Assembly: GCA_965115915.1 (NCBI GenBank)
Contig: OZ220483.1
Location: 186,001-250,000, forward strand
Length of the DNA stretch: 64,000 bases
Direction of reading: 5' to 3'
Source: G965115915 sp965115915
GTDB lineage: Bacteria > Pseudomonadota > Gammaproteobacteria > Eutrophobiales > Eutrophobiaceae
The number at the start of each line of letters is the position of its first letter. Within the stretch, counting starts at the first letter, position 1. A program made the translations under genes and the position numbers. Below, in pieces: positions 8,742 to 17,465 of the stretch. Under the pieces are notes generated by a model. The model did not search any database, was not told where the DNA came from, and worked only from the letters and a program-made list of their open reading frames with translations.

Positions 8742-9422
8742 CTAGTAGCATAGCGACAGGGTTTCGTTTTGGCAAAGGAGGAGATAATCCAGCAGCCTGG
8801 AGTCGAGCAGTTGCAGCGCGTTGTCCAGACCCCGCTGCATATGGCTGTCGAAATCCTCCGGCTCGGTAATCGTCAGTGGAATCTTGTGGCAGAATATCAG
8901 TTGGGTGGCGTTGTACACAAGCATGAACCGAACGATCCGTTGCCGTATCGCGCAGACCCCGCTGGCGGGCCAGCCGGCGCCACTGTCGTCCGGGCGCAGA
9001 TACTCGGTGCCGAGTAGCCGCCGTTCTTCGTCCAGAAACAGCGCAACGCAGGTTTCGTTCGGGTGCTGGTCCAGACAGCTTTCCAGGTGTTTTTGGATGT
9101 CGGCGTGACTGCCGAGTCGTGGTGGCTGTGGCGTGGATTGTCTCAGATATCGCAGTGACAGTTCCGTCGCCGCCTTTATCTCGATGCATTTTATCTGTCC
9201 CAGCCCTTTTACTGTGCCCAGTTCGTCGATGTTGGCCCGCATCAACCCGGGGAGATCGGAGAAACGTTTGAGCAGACAGCGGGCGAGTTCGATGGCGTTT
9301 TGTCCCGCTATCCCGGTGCGCAGGATGAGCGCCAGCAATTCGGCATCGGACAGGCTGCCGTGTCCCAGACGCAGCAGTTTTTCCCTGGGGCGTTCGTCGA
9401 CAAACCAGTCCGTGATCCGCAT
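8742..9422 (-). CDS. radC: RadC/JAB-domain protein with degenerate metal site
   Basis: The 226-residue protein has the typical RadC layout: an N-terminal PREKLLRLGHGSLSDAELLA helix-hairpin-helix region with LRTGIAGQ, GLGQIK near residue 80, and a C-terminal JAB/MPN domain with CVALFLDEERRLLGTEYLR. In most RadC proteins the metal site reads HNHPSG followed by S and D. Here the equivalent stretch is CHKIPLTITEPEDFD, so the second histidine of HxH is missing and the Ser/Asp pair is altered. The spacing is preserved, so this looks like divergence, not frameshift. RadC function is poorly known in any case. It lies between xthA and the 176-bp repeat array. Confidence 0.85.
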   Translation of the reverse strand: MRITDWFVDERPREKLLRLGHGSLSDAELLALILRTGIAGQNAIELARCLLKRFSDLPGLMRANIDELGTVKGLGQIKCIEIKAATELSLRYLRQSTPQPPRLGSHADIQKHLESCLDQHPNETCVALFLDEERRLLGTEYLRPDDSGAGWPASGVCAIRQRIVRFMLVYNATQLIFCHKIPLTITEPEDFDSHMQRGLDNALQLLDSRLLDYLLLCQNETLSLCY

Positions 9423-10748
9423 TGTGCTGTTCGGTTTCCAGGCGTGTGCCGGCCCCGATGCCGGGCCGGGTCCTGTATCTTAAGCGGCTTCGGGATGAAA
9501 TGCCCGTCGTGACCGTGATATTCACCATTTTAGGGTGAATAGTCGAATGAATATTGTGAAATGGTGTGCGGGTTCACGGCAGTGAGATTGTGGGGGCGCG
9601 GCCTCCCCCCACCGCATCAGCCATCGCCTCGCGGCTCGGCTGCTGCGTACTCCCCCTCCAGGGGGGAGTGATTATGAGGAGGCTGTATCCAGGCTACGAT
9701 TGCCGACCACTTATGTGCCCCGGTCTACCCGTGCCATGTGAGGTGCGGCAGGCAAGTGATTAACTGTGGGGGCACGGCCTCCCCCCACCGCATCAGCCAT
9801 CGCCTTGCGGCTCGGCTGCTGCGTACTCCCCCTCCAGGGGGGAGTGATTATGAGGAGGCTGTATCCAGGCTACGATTGCCGACCACTTATGTGCCCCGGT
9901 CTACCCGTGCCATGTGAGGTGCGGCAGGCAAGTGATTAACTGTGGGGGCATGGTTTCCCCCCACCGCATCAGCCATCGCCTTGCGGCTCGGCTGCTGCGT
10001 ACTCCCCCTCCAGGGGGGAGTGATTATGAGGAGGTTGCACCCAGGCTACGATTGCCGACCACTTATGTGCCCCGGTCTACCCGTGCCATGTGAGGTGCGG
10101 CAGGCAAGTGATTAACTGTGGGGGCGCGGCCTCCCCCCACCGCATCAGCCATCGCCTTGCGGCTCGGCTGCTGCGTACTCCCCCTCCAGGGGGGAGTGAT
10201 TATGAGGAGGCTGTATCCAGGCTACGATTGCCGACCACTTATGTGCCCCGGTCTACCCGTGCCATGTGAGGTGCGGCAGGCAAGTGATTAACTGTGGGGG
10301 CATGGTTTCCCCCCACCGCATCAGCCATCGCCTTGCGGCTCGGCTGCTGCGTACTCCCCCTCCAGGGGGGAGTGATTATGAGGAGGCTGCACCCAGGCTA
10401 CGATTGCTGACCACTTATGTGCCCCGGTCTACCCGTGCCATGTGAGGTACGGCAGGCAAGTGATTAACTGTGGGGGCATGGTTTCCCCCCACCGCATCAG
10501 CCATCGCCTTGCGGCTCGGCTGCTGCGAGCTCCCGGGGGGAGTGATTGGGGGCGTTGTATGGGCACGGTGCGACGGGCTTGCGTTCTGTGCGTTGTGCCG
10601 ATGTGGTGTAGACTATGGCGGTCCGTTCCGCGGCTTGTCTGTGGGAGTGGGCACTGTTGTGTGGCGGTGGTGCGAATCCGAGCGAATCCGAGCCCGGCCC
10701 GAGCCGTTGCCTGCCACACTGTGATCATTGACACCTGTAGCTGAAGCG
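9423..10748. other. Long gene-free stretch dominated by the repeat array
   Basis: About 1.3 kb separates radC (leftward) and pfaD (rightward), so promoters for both should be near its ends. A fragment of the dispersed repeat motif (GTGCGGGTTCACGGCAGTGA) is at about 9566, followed by the tandem array at 9590-10555. The stretch 10556-10748 is unique and GC-rich with the direct repeat GAATCCGAGCG/GAATCCGAGCC near 10673-10694. No gene is supported; a 29-codon frame repeats in the units but carries no sign of translation. Confidence 0.7.
9590..10555 (+). repeat. Tandem array of 176-bp units, five complete plus a partial sixth
   Basis: The landmark GTGGGGGC occurs at 9590, 9766, 9942, 10118, 10294 and 10470, every interval exactly 176 bp. 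Units differ at only a few positions (for example CGCGGCC, CACGGCC or CATGGTT after the landmark; CTGTATCC or TTGCACCC later). Each unit has three potential hairpins: GTGGGGG with CCCCCAC; GCATCAGCC with GGCTGCTGC enclosing GCC-TTGC-GGC; and CTCCCCC with GGGGGAG. The sixth unit matches for about 70 bp and then ends in a variant GAGCTCCCGGGGGGAGTGATTG that resembles the 52.5 kb copy. The hairpin module is shared with dispersed copies, while the remaining 90 bp of the unit is seen only here. Confidence 0.95.
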
Positions 10749-12410
10749 ATGCCATCCCCGGAGACCTCCACCTCGCAGTACCCCGCATCCGGCGCGGTAT
10801 GGGTTGCGGGTCGCACGGGTCGGCTGGAGGACTTTTGCACACTCGCCGAGCGTCTGCGCGAACCGGCGCGGGCGATCTGCGTGGTCAGCGACCATGGCAA
10901 CGCGATGCTCGCGCAGGGCGGCACACTGTGCCTTGATGCGACCGGTGTGGCGGGTGAGGCCACTGGCGCCGCTGGCGCGGCATACCCGTTGCTCGCCTGG
11001 GTCGCCCCGTTGTCCGCACGGCAACTGGGCGACGCCGGATTTCTGTCCTGCCACGGGGTCGCCTGGCCCTACATGGCCGGTTCCATGGCCAACGGGATCG
11101 CCTCGGTGGAGATGGTGCAGGCGCTGGCGCGTGCTGGCATGCTATCGTCTTTCGGTGCGGCCGGGCTGGAAATCGCTGAACTGGAAGCGGCGCTTGAGCG
11201 CTTGCAGCGCCTGCTGCCGGATGCGTGTTTTGCCAGCAACCTGATCCATTCCCCGCAGCAGCCGGACAAGGAGGAGGCGGTAGTCGACCTGTACCTGCGC
11301 CGGGGCCTGCGCCTGGTCGAGACCTCGGCCTATATCCGATTGACCCCCGCGGTGGTGCGCTATCGGGTATCCGGCATCCGACAGGATGCCGATGGGGAGG
11401 TGTGTGCGCCGAATCGCGTCATCGCCAAGGCGTCCCGTCTGGAGGTGGCGCAAAGGTGGTTCAGTCCGCCACCGGAGGACATGCTTCGGGCCCTGGTGGC
11501 GCAAGGTGTGATCAGTGCGCAGCAGGCGATGTGGGCGGAGCGGATACCGATGGCCGAGGATCTGACCGCGGAGGCGGATTCCGGTGGCCATACCGATAAT
11601 CGTCCGGCGCTGGTGTTGATGCCGGCGATGATCGCGTTGCGGGACCGGATGCAGGACAAGTACCGTTACCGACGGCCGTTGCGCGTTGGCGCCGCGGGCG
11701 GGATAGCCACGCCGATGTCTGCCGCCGGGGCCTTTGCGATGGGGGCCGCCTATATTGTTACCGGAACGATCAATCAGGCCTGTCAGGAGGCGGGTACCAG
11801 CGAACTTGTGCGCCAGATGCTCGCCCAGGCCGAGCAGGCCGATGTGATGATGGCCCCGGCGGTCGACATGTTCGAGATGGGGGTCAAGCTTCAGGTGCTC
11901 AAGCGTGGTACGCTGTTTGCCATGCGTGCCAATCGTCTGTGGGAACTGTATCGCGAGTATGAGTCCCTGGAGGCTTTGCCTGCGGAGGAACGCGGGAAGC
12001 TGGAGCGGGACATACTGCGTCTGCCGCTGCATCGGGTGTGGCACGAGACCAGGGAGTTTTTTGGCAGGCACGACCCGGCTCAGCTTGAGAAGGCGGAGGC
12101 GGACCCCAAATACCGCATGTCGCTGGTCTTTCGCTGGTATCTGGGACTGTCCTCGCACTGGGCGAACGCGGGCCTTGCCGAGCGTCAGGCGGACTACCAG
12201 ATCTGGGCGGGCCCGGCCATCGGGGCGTTCAATGAATGGTGCCGGGGGAGTTTCCTGGAGTCTGTCGGTCAGCGCCATGTCGTCGAAGTGGCAAGAAATA
12301 TTCTGTCCGGTGCGGCGATACAGACCCGCATCAACAGCCTGTTGCAGCAGGGGATCAGGCTGGACCAGTCCTGGTGCCGGATCGCTCCGGTCGCGCATGC
12401 GCATGTCTGA
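10749..12410 (+). CDS. pfaD: PfaD-family protein (trans-acting enoyl reductase-like, FMN/TIM barrel)
   Basis: The protein has about 553 residues (ATG at 10749; a TTG at 10728 would add seven). The opening with YPLLAWVAPLS, SCHGVAWPYMAGSMANGIAS and SFGAAGLEI, and the later RVGAAGGIATP, AMGAAYIVTGTINQAC and YQIWAGPAIGAFNEW segments, are those of PfaD proteins. These are nitronate-monooxygenase-like flavoproteins supplying enoyl reduction to polyunsaturated fatty acid and polyketide synthases. The VRYR and PNRVIAKASRLEVA segments also fit. No pfaABC synthase or other polyketide gene is in the window, so its partner lies elsewhere or its role differs. It follows the 176-bp repeat array, and no clear ribosome-binding site is visible. 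Confidence 0.88.
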   Translation: MPSPETSTSQYPASGAVWVAGRTGRLEDFCTLAERLREPARAICVVSDHGNAMLAQGGTLCLDATGVAGEATGAAGAAYPLLAWVAPLSARQLGDAGFLSCHGVAWPYMAGSMANGIASVEMVQALARAGMLSSFGAAGLEIAELEAALERLQRLLPDACFASNLIHSPQQPDKEEAVVDLYLRRGLRLVETSAYIRLTPAVVRYRVSGIRQDADGEVCAPNRVIAKASRLEVAQRWFSPPPEDMLRALVAQGVISAQQAMWAERIPMAEDLTAEADSGGHTDNRPALVLMPAMIALRDRMQDKYRYRRPLRVGAAGGIATPMSAAGAFAMGAAYIVTGTINQACQEAGTSELVRQMLAQAEQADVMMAPAVDMFEMGVKLQVLKRGTLFAMRANRLWELYREYESLEALPAEERGKLERDILRLPLHRVWHETREFFGRHDPAQLEKAEADPKYRMSLVFRWYLGLSSHWANAGLAERQADYQIWAGPAIGAFNEWCRGSFLESVGQRHVVEVARNILSGAAIQTRINSLLQQGIRLDQSWCRIAPVAHAHV

Positions 12411-12532
12411 GTCGCCCGCCGGCCGTGATCGGTCGTCGCCTTTGCCGGGCCGGGTGTCTGTGGATGGCGCAACGGGGCGCCGGAGATAAATCGTAAATCA
12501 ATCATTGTTTCGCGAAACTTGCGGGAGTTCAT

Positions 12533-12919
12533 ATGGCCAAAAAATACAGTACGACGCATCAGTGGGTTGAATGGAGCAGCGACGGTAATGTGCTGGTGGG
12601 TATTTCCGTATTCGCCCAGCAGGCGCTGGGTGATGTGGTGTATGTGGAATTGCCTGTTCCGGGACGGGAAGTGACGCAGGACGAGGAGGTGGCGCAGGTG
12701 GAATCGGTGAAGTCGGCAAGTGAGATATACTCCCCGATCAGCGGTCATGTGCTGGAGGTCAACGAGTCGCTCAGGGAACGCCCGGAACTGATCAATGCGG
12801 ATGCGGAAGGGGACGCCTGGCTCTTTCGGGTCGTCCCGGACAACCCGGAGGAGATGGACGCGCTGATGGACGAAGAAGACTATGCCGAGTTTGTTGCAGA
12901 TGCAGAAAAAGCGGGCTAG
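12533..12919 (+). CDS. gcvH: Glycine cleavage system H protein
   Basis: This is a 128-residue lipoyl carrier of glycine decarboxylation; it shuttles the aminomethyl group between the P, T and L proteins. The lipoylated lysine is K60 in VESVKSASEIYSPISG. The N-terminus MAKKYSTTHQWVEW and the C-terminal DNPEEMDALMDEEDYAEFV are typical. A GGGAG ribosome site lies about 8 bases before the ATG. No gcvT or gcvP is adjacent, so it is either an orphan copy or serves lipoate-transfer chemistry as GcvH-like proteins do elsewhere. Confidence 0.96.
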   Translation: MAKKYSTTHQWVEWSSDGNVLVGISVFAQQALGDVVYVELPVPGREVTQDEEVAQVESVKSASEIYSPISGHVLEVNESLRERPELINADAEGDAWLFRVVPDNPEEMDALMDEEDYAEFVADAEKAG

Positions 12920-13001
12920 GCCGGTTTTGCCGTATCTCGGGTCGCGTTGTCCTCGTGCGCGGGATACCGGGGTGGGTGAGTGCGGTTTGCGGGGTTGATG
13001 G

Positions 13002-14753
13002 ATGGCACGGATTGAGACGGAATTTGTCAATGCGCTGCTTGAGCGGGTGGATATCGTCGCGCTGATAAATGACCACGTCCCGTTGAAGAAGGCGGGTGCG
13101 GAGTATCAGGCCCTGTGCCCGTTTCATGCCGAGAAGACGCCGTCATTTACCGTCAGCCCGAAGAAACAGATGTATTACTGCTTCGGGTGCGAGGCCGGGG
13201 GGAACGCGATCGGGTTTTTGATGAATCATAAAAGGCTCGGTTTTACCGAGGCGGTGGAAGAGTTGTCCTCCCGTTGCGGGATGACTGTGCGCTATGCCTC
13301 CGGTGTGGTGCAGAGCCCTGCCAGTCACAAGGCGAGCTATGAACTGCTGGAACGGGTGGCGCGGTATTTCCGTGACAATCTGCTGGACCCTGGGGTGGGG
13401 GGTGTGGCACGGGCTTATTTGCAGCGGCGTGGAGTGGACGAGCCGACGGCTGAGCGTTTCGAGCTTGGCTATGCGCCTGCCGCATGGGATCGGCTGTTGC
13501 GTCGCTACTCCGAGCCCGGGCACAGGACGTTGCTGGAGCAGACCCGCTTGATCAAGGTGAGTGAAGAGGACGATTCTGCCAGAGACGCCTTTCGTAACCG
13601 GCTGATGTTCCCGATACGCGACGTGCGTGGCCGGGTGGTTGGTTTTGGTGGTCGTGCTATCGCCGCGGACGATAAGCCCAAGTACCTGAACTCCGCCGAG
13701 TCGGAGGTCTTCCATAAAAAACGTCAGATCTACGCTCTGTACCAGGCGGTGCAGGACAGAAAGCTCAGTGCCTTGTATGTGGTTGAAGGCTACATGGATG
13801 TGGTATCCCTGGCGCAGCACGGTGTGCGCAACGCGGTTGCCACTATGGGCACGGCGGTTACGCGGGAGCAGTTCGAGAGTCTGTTCCGCGTATGCGACAC
13901 GCTGATACTCTGTTTTGATAGTGACGCGGCGGGGATGAAGGCCTGTGAACGTGCAATGACCCAGGCCCTTCCGCTATTGTATGATGGCCGCGAAGTGCTG
14001 TTCAGATTGTTGCCTGAGGGTAGTGACCCGGACAGCCATATCCGTGAGCAGGGTTATGAGGATTTTGTGGATACCGATGCCTGCGTCTCGCTCTCCGCGT
14101 ATCTGCTGGAGCTATTGCAGCGTGGGTTGCGGCTGAACCAGGCCGAGCACAAGGCGAGACTGGTCGAACGCGCCACGCCATACCTGCGCGATTTGCCCGA
14201 AGGTGCCTTCAAGAATGTGTTGCATGAGGAATTGCGCAGGCTGAGCGGACTGGATGCCGCCAGTCTGTATACGAAGACACGCGCACCTGCGACCGGCGCG
14301 GTGCGCACATCCAAATGGCGGAAGGCGCCTTGTGTCCCGTTGTCACCGCTGGCGCGTGCTATCCGTACCGTTCTGTGCTGTCCGGAGGTGGTGTTTCAGG
14401 TGGAGGATGTGGAGAAACGGCTGCTTGCCATAGAGGCGGAAGGCGTGACTCTGCTGCGGGAGATGGTCGATTTTGTGCGTCAGCATCCGGATTGCACTCC
14501 TGCACAGTTGCTGGGCCACTGGCAGCAGTCGAATGTTTCCGAGCGGCTGCGGGAACTGCTGGCCATGGAGGCGGACGCACCCGATACGGAGAGTGGGCGG
14601 ATGGAGGCGCCTGCCGATACCCTGGTCTGGGCACTGGACAGGCTGCAACGGGAGACCGACTGGGAACGGCTGCGCCCGCTTCGGCAGAAACGGCCCAGTG
14701 AGTTGACCGCCGAGGAAAAAGACCTGCTGCTGGCACGGTTTGGCAGGTCCTGA
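13002..14753 (+). CDS. dnaG: DNA primase
   Basis: This 583-residue primase makes RNA primers at the replication fork. The CHC2 zinc ribbon is C39, H42, C60 and C63 (CPFHAEKTPSF, YYCFGC). The TOPRIM catalytic core follows, with VVEGYMDV and the LCFDSDAAGMKA acidic motif, and a C-terminal helicase-binding region lies beyond about residue 440. It precedes rpoD on the same strand, as in the classical macromolecular-synthesis arrangement, though rpsU is not adjacent. A 301-base gap before rpoD suggests rpoD also has its own promoter. Confidence 0.97.
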   Translation: MARIETEFVNALLERVDIVALINDHVPLKKAGAEYQALCPFHAEKTPSFTVSPKKQMYYCFGCEAGGNAIGFLMNHKRLGFTEAVEELSSRCGMTVRYASGVVQSPASHKASYELLERVARYFRDNLLDPGVGGVARAYLQRRGVDEPTAERFELGYAPAAWDRLLRRYSEPGHRTLLEQTRLIKVSEEDDSARDAFRNRLMFPIRDVRGRVVGFGGRAIAADDKPKYLNSAESEVFHKKRQIYALYQAVQDRKLSALYVVEGYMDVVSLAQHGVRNAVATMGTAVTREQFESLFRVCDTLILCFDSDAAGMKACERAMTQALPLLYDGREVLFRLLPEGSDPDSHIREQGYEDFVDTDACVSLSAYLLELLQRGLRLNQAEHKARLVERATPYLRDLPEGAFKNVLHEELRRLSGLDAASLYTKTRAPATGAVRTSKWRKAPCVPLSPLARAIRTVLCCPEVVFQVEDVEKRLLAIEAEGVTLLREMVDFVRQHPDCTPAQLLGHWQQSNVSERLRELLAMEADAPDTESGRMEAPADTLVWALDRLQRETDWERLRPLRQKRPSELTAEEKDLLLARFGRS

Positions 14754-15054
14754 CGGTGCCGGCCGTCCTGCTGGTGGCGGTTCCCCGCGCCGGGGGTCGG
14801 GCGGGTTGGCACAGTCCGCAACGGCCTGGGGCCTCGGGACCGAGGTCGGACTGGACGTGGGCAGCCACATGCCATCCGATATGTGGTACAATATACCAGT
14901 TATGCCTGACGAAAAGACAGGCTGTGGCAGGGGACATGTTTGCCGACCTGGCCAAAAACCCGCCCATTGGCTTCAGGCTTGCCCGGCCCTGAGCCTTCAT
15001 GTTTCGCAGGCGCATTCCCGCCTGCTGGCTTCTATGATGAACTTGAACTGAACC
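14754..15054. other. Intergenic region between dnaG and rpoD
   Basis: These 301 bases hold no gene. The first half is GC-rich with an imperfect CCTCGGGACCGAGG palindrome near 14831. Around 14880-14900 an AT-rich patch (TGGTACAATATACC) could serve as a -10 region for rpoD; the matching -35 is not clear. The reading is tentative. Confidence 0.35.
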
Positions 15055-16857
15055 ATGAACGATACTGAACAGCATACCGAAGACGAACAGTCACAGTTGA
15101 AACTGCTGATTGCCAAAGGCAAAGAGCAGGGTTTTCTGACCTATAACGAGGTCAGTGAGCATCTGCCTGATGACATTGTGGATTCCGAACAGGTGGAGGA
15201 TGTCATTGGCATGATCAACGACATGGGGGTCAGGGTATATGAGGTGCCACCGGATGAGGCAACGATGGCGATGGCGGGAAACCCTGTGTCCGATGAAGAA
15301 AATATCGCTGTCACGATAGGCAGCATTGAGGCCGAACTTGGCAGAACCACGGACCCCACCCGTATGTATATGCGGGAGATGGGCATTGCAAAACTCCTGG
15401 ACCGCAAGGGGGAGATCAAGATTGCCAAGCGTATCGAGGACGGGACGCGGCAGGTATTGGCGGCGTTGATCTCCATGCCGAGAACCGCGGACAGGCTGTT
15501 TCTCAGATATGAGGAAGCACTGGAAGGGCAGGTCAAACTGTCCGATGTGGTAGTTGGCTTCAATGACATGAATGAATATCCGGATAATGGCCGTGTCCCG
15601 GAACAGGATTCCGATGAGGACTCGGCGGGCGCGGATTCGGAACCGGGGCTGGATATGGAACAGATTTCTGCGCACATGCAGAAGATGAAGGATATTCAGG
15701 CCAAGTATCTGCGTTCAATCAAACGCAACGGGAAGGAACACCAGCGCACCGCGAAACTGGAGAAGCAGATGGTTGACATGTTTCTTGAGTTGCGTCTGGC
15801 CCCGAAGTTTATTGACGAACTGATGAACGATGTGCGTGCGTTGATTCGGCAGATTCGGGATACTGAAGGGGCGGTGAAGAAGATCTGTGTTGAAAAACTG
15901 AAGATGCCGCGCGATGAGTTCAGGGCCAGTTTTTCCGGAAATCAGTCCGATATCAAATGGTGCCAGAAAATGATCAGGAGAAAGGATGCCTATTCCGCAG
16001 GGATAGCTGAATACAAGCAGGAAATCATCGCCGCCCAGAGACCGTTGTCCGAATTCATGCAGGGTGATCTGCTGGCGGTCGTCGATGTCAGCAAGATCAG
16101 TCGGAAGCTGTCTCTGGGAGAGACCAAGGTAAAAAAAGCGAAGCAGGAAATGATCGAGGCCAATCTGCGTCTGGTGATTTCCATTGCGAAAAAGTATGTT
16201 AATCGTGGTATGTCTTTTCTGGATCTGATCCAGGAAGGCAATGTTGGTCTGATGAAGGCGGTGGACAAGTTTGAATACCGGCGTGGATACAAGTTCTCAA
16301 CGTATGCGACGTGGTGGATACGTCAGGCGATTACCCGTTCCATCGCGGATCAGGCACGTACCATCCGCATACCGGTGCATATGATAGAGACGATCAACAA
16401 GTTGAACCGGATTTCGAGGCGCATCGTGCAGGAGAAGGGCCGTGACCCGACCCCGGAGGAGCTTTCCAAGTTGATGGATCTGTCGGTGGAGAAGGTGCGC
16501 AGGGTACTCAAGATATCGAGGGACCCCATCTCGATGGAGACCCCGGTTGGGGAAGACGATGATTCTTGTCTGGGTGATTTTATCGGGGACACGAACACAT
16601 TGTCTCCCAGCGAGCAGGCGGACTGTTCCAGTCTTGCGGAGGCGATCCGCGACGTTCTGAAGACCCTGGACCCGCGCGAATCCAAGGTGTTGTGCATGCG
16701 CTTCGGGATTGACATGAATACCGATCATACCCTGGAGGAGGTAGGCAAACAGTTTGAGGTGACTCGGGAGCGGATCCGGCAGATTGAAGCGAAGGCGCTC
16801 AGAAAACTGTCGAACCGCACGCGCTCCAGACAGATCGATACCTTCAGGAATTACTGA
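15055..16857 (+). CDS. rpoD: RNA polymerase primary sigma factor RpoD (sigma-70)
   Basis: The 600-residue housekeeping sigma factor directs RNA polymerase to -10/-35 promoters. The N-terminal region 1.1 is acidic. Region 1.2 includes [11 protein letters not shown], and the non-conserved region is followed by regions 2.1-2.4 ([55 protein letters not shown]). Region 3 and region 4.2 ([21 protein letters not shown]) complete it. The length matches gammaproteobacterial RpoD, and nothing is broken. Confidence 0.98.
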   Translation: MNDTEQHTEDEQSQLKLLIAKGKEQGFLTYNEVSEHLPDDIVDSEQVEDVIGMINDMGVRVYEVPPDEATMAMAGNPVSDEENIAVTIGSIEAELGRTTDPTRMYMREMGIAKLLDRKGEIKIAKRIEDGTRQVLAALISMPRTADRLFLRYEEALEGQVKLSDVVVGFNDMNEYPDNGRVPEQDSDEDSAGADSEPGLDMEQISAHMQKMKDIQAKYLRSIKRNGKEHQRTAKLEKQMVDMFLELRLAPKFIDELMNDVRALIRQIRDTEGAVKKICVEKLKMPRDEFRASFSGNQSDIKWCQKMIRRKDAYSAGIAEYKQEIIAAQRPLSEFMQGDLLAVVDVSKISRKLSLGETKVKKAKQEMIEANLRLVISIAKKYVNRGMSFLDLIQEGNVGLMKAVDKFEYRRGYKFSTYATWWIRQAITRSIADQARTIRIPVHMIETINKLNRISRRIVQEKGRDPTPEELSKLMDLSVEKVRRVLKISRDPISMETPVGEDDDSCLGDFIGDTNTLSPSEQADCSSLAEAIRDVLKTLDPRESKVLCMRFGIDMNTDHTLEEVGKQFEVTRERIRQIEAKALRKLSNRTRSRQIDTFRNY

Positions 16858-16877
16858 AACAGGTTGAAATATACCGA

Positions 16878-16954
16878 GGGCCTGTAGCTCAGTTGGTCAG
16901 AGCAGTGGACTCATAATCCATTGGTCGTAGGTTCGAGTCCTACCGGGCCCACCA
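16878..16954 (+). tRNA. tRNA with CAU anticodon (probably tRNA-Ile2, else Met)
   Basis: The 77-nt cloverleaf has acceptor stem GGGCCTG paired with CGGGCCC, D-arm AGCTCAGTTGGTCAGAGC, anticodon loop CTCATAA and T-arm GTAGGTTCGAGTCCTAC, and the CCA end is encoded. A CAU anticodon fits either elongator Met or lysidine-modified Ile2. The position directly behind rpoD matches the ileX-like location known in other gammaproteobacteria, so Ile2 is favoured. Deciding needs comparison of identity elements for TilS. Confidence 0.93.
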
Positions 16955-17060
16955 TGGAACGCTTTCACAGCCAACATGCGATTCGGTGGATAATCTCGGG
17001 CATGAAGGCGTGGGATTGTCTTCGGTACTTGCAGCGGGCCGGTTTTATGGGAGTAGAGAT

Positions 17061-17402
17061 ATGAACGATACCATATTCAGCAAGATCATTGCTGGCGAGA
17101 TGTCAGCCGATATCGTGTATCAGGACGAACATTGTCTTGCTTTTCGCGATATCAATCCACAGGCGCCGGTGCACATCCTGCTTGTGCCGAAAGAGCCGTT
17201 GCCGATGCTGGTCAACGCCGAGGACAAGCATCAGGATTTGCTTGGTCATCTGCTGCTGACTGCGAGGAAAATCGCGTGTGAGCAGGGCGTGGGAGACAAC
17301 TTCCGTTTGGTGGTGAATAACGGCGCCGGTGCCGGGCAGACGGTATTTCATCTTCATCTGCACATCCTGGCTGGCCGGGAATTTGGCTGGCCGCCGGGCT
17401 AG
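17061..17402 (+). CDS. hinT: HIT-family nucleotide-binding protein (HinT-like)
   Basis: This 113-residue purine nucleoside phosphoramidase-type protein has the histidine triad HLHLHILAG near the C-terminus and the opening IFSKIIAGEMSADIVYQDEHCLAFRDI. The ATG at 17061 is preceded by GGGAGTAGAGAT, a good ribosome site. It lies just behind the tRNA and ahead of DAHP synthase, with no evident functional link. Confidence 0.95.
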   Translation: MNDTIFSKIIAGEMSADIVYQDEHCLAFRDINPQAPVHILLVPKEPLPMLVNAEDKHQDLLGHLLLTARKIACEQGVGDNFRLVVNNGAGAGQTVFHLHLHILAGREFGWPPG

Positions 17403-17465
17403 TGGCGCCGGGCTGTTGCTTTAGCTGCCGTGACGATGGACGAAAGTAGCGAGTGTCGTAACGAC

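Noticed and set aside
9672..10400. Repeated 29-codon ORF starting MRRLYPGYDC within the 176-bp units
   Set aside because: It recurs because the DNA is repeated. One unit carries a premature stop, there is no ribosome site beyond GGAG-like bases in the repeat itself, and the composition is not protein-like.
9590..10555. CRISPR array
   Set aside because: The repeated unit is 176 bp with no short repeat/unique spacer pattern; whole units are nearly identical and no cas gene is nearby.
11142..12404. 420-codon open frame antisense to pfaD
   Set aside because: It mirrors pfaD with no recognisable motif; composition-driven shadow.
12411..12532. Glycine riboswitch before gcvH
   Set aside because: The gap is only 122 bases, and no tandem conserved aptamer pattern or terminator was seen.
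16878..16954. tRNA gene as a genomic-island attachment site
   Set aside because: No integrase or duplicated tRNA end is present nearby; the tRNA sits in a conserved rpoD context.
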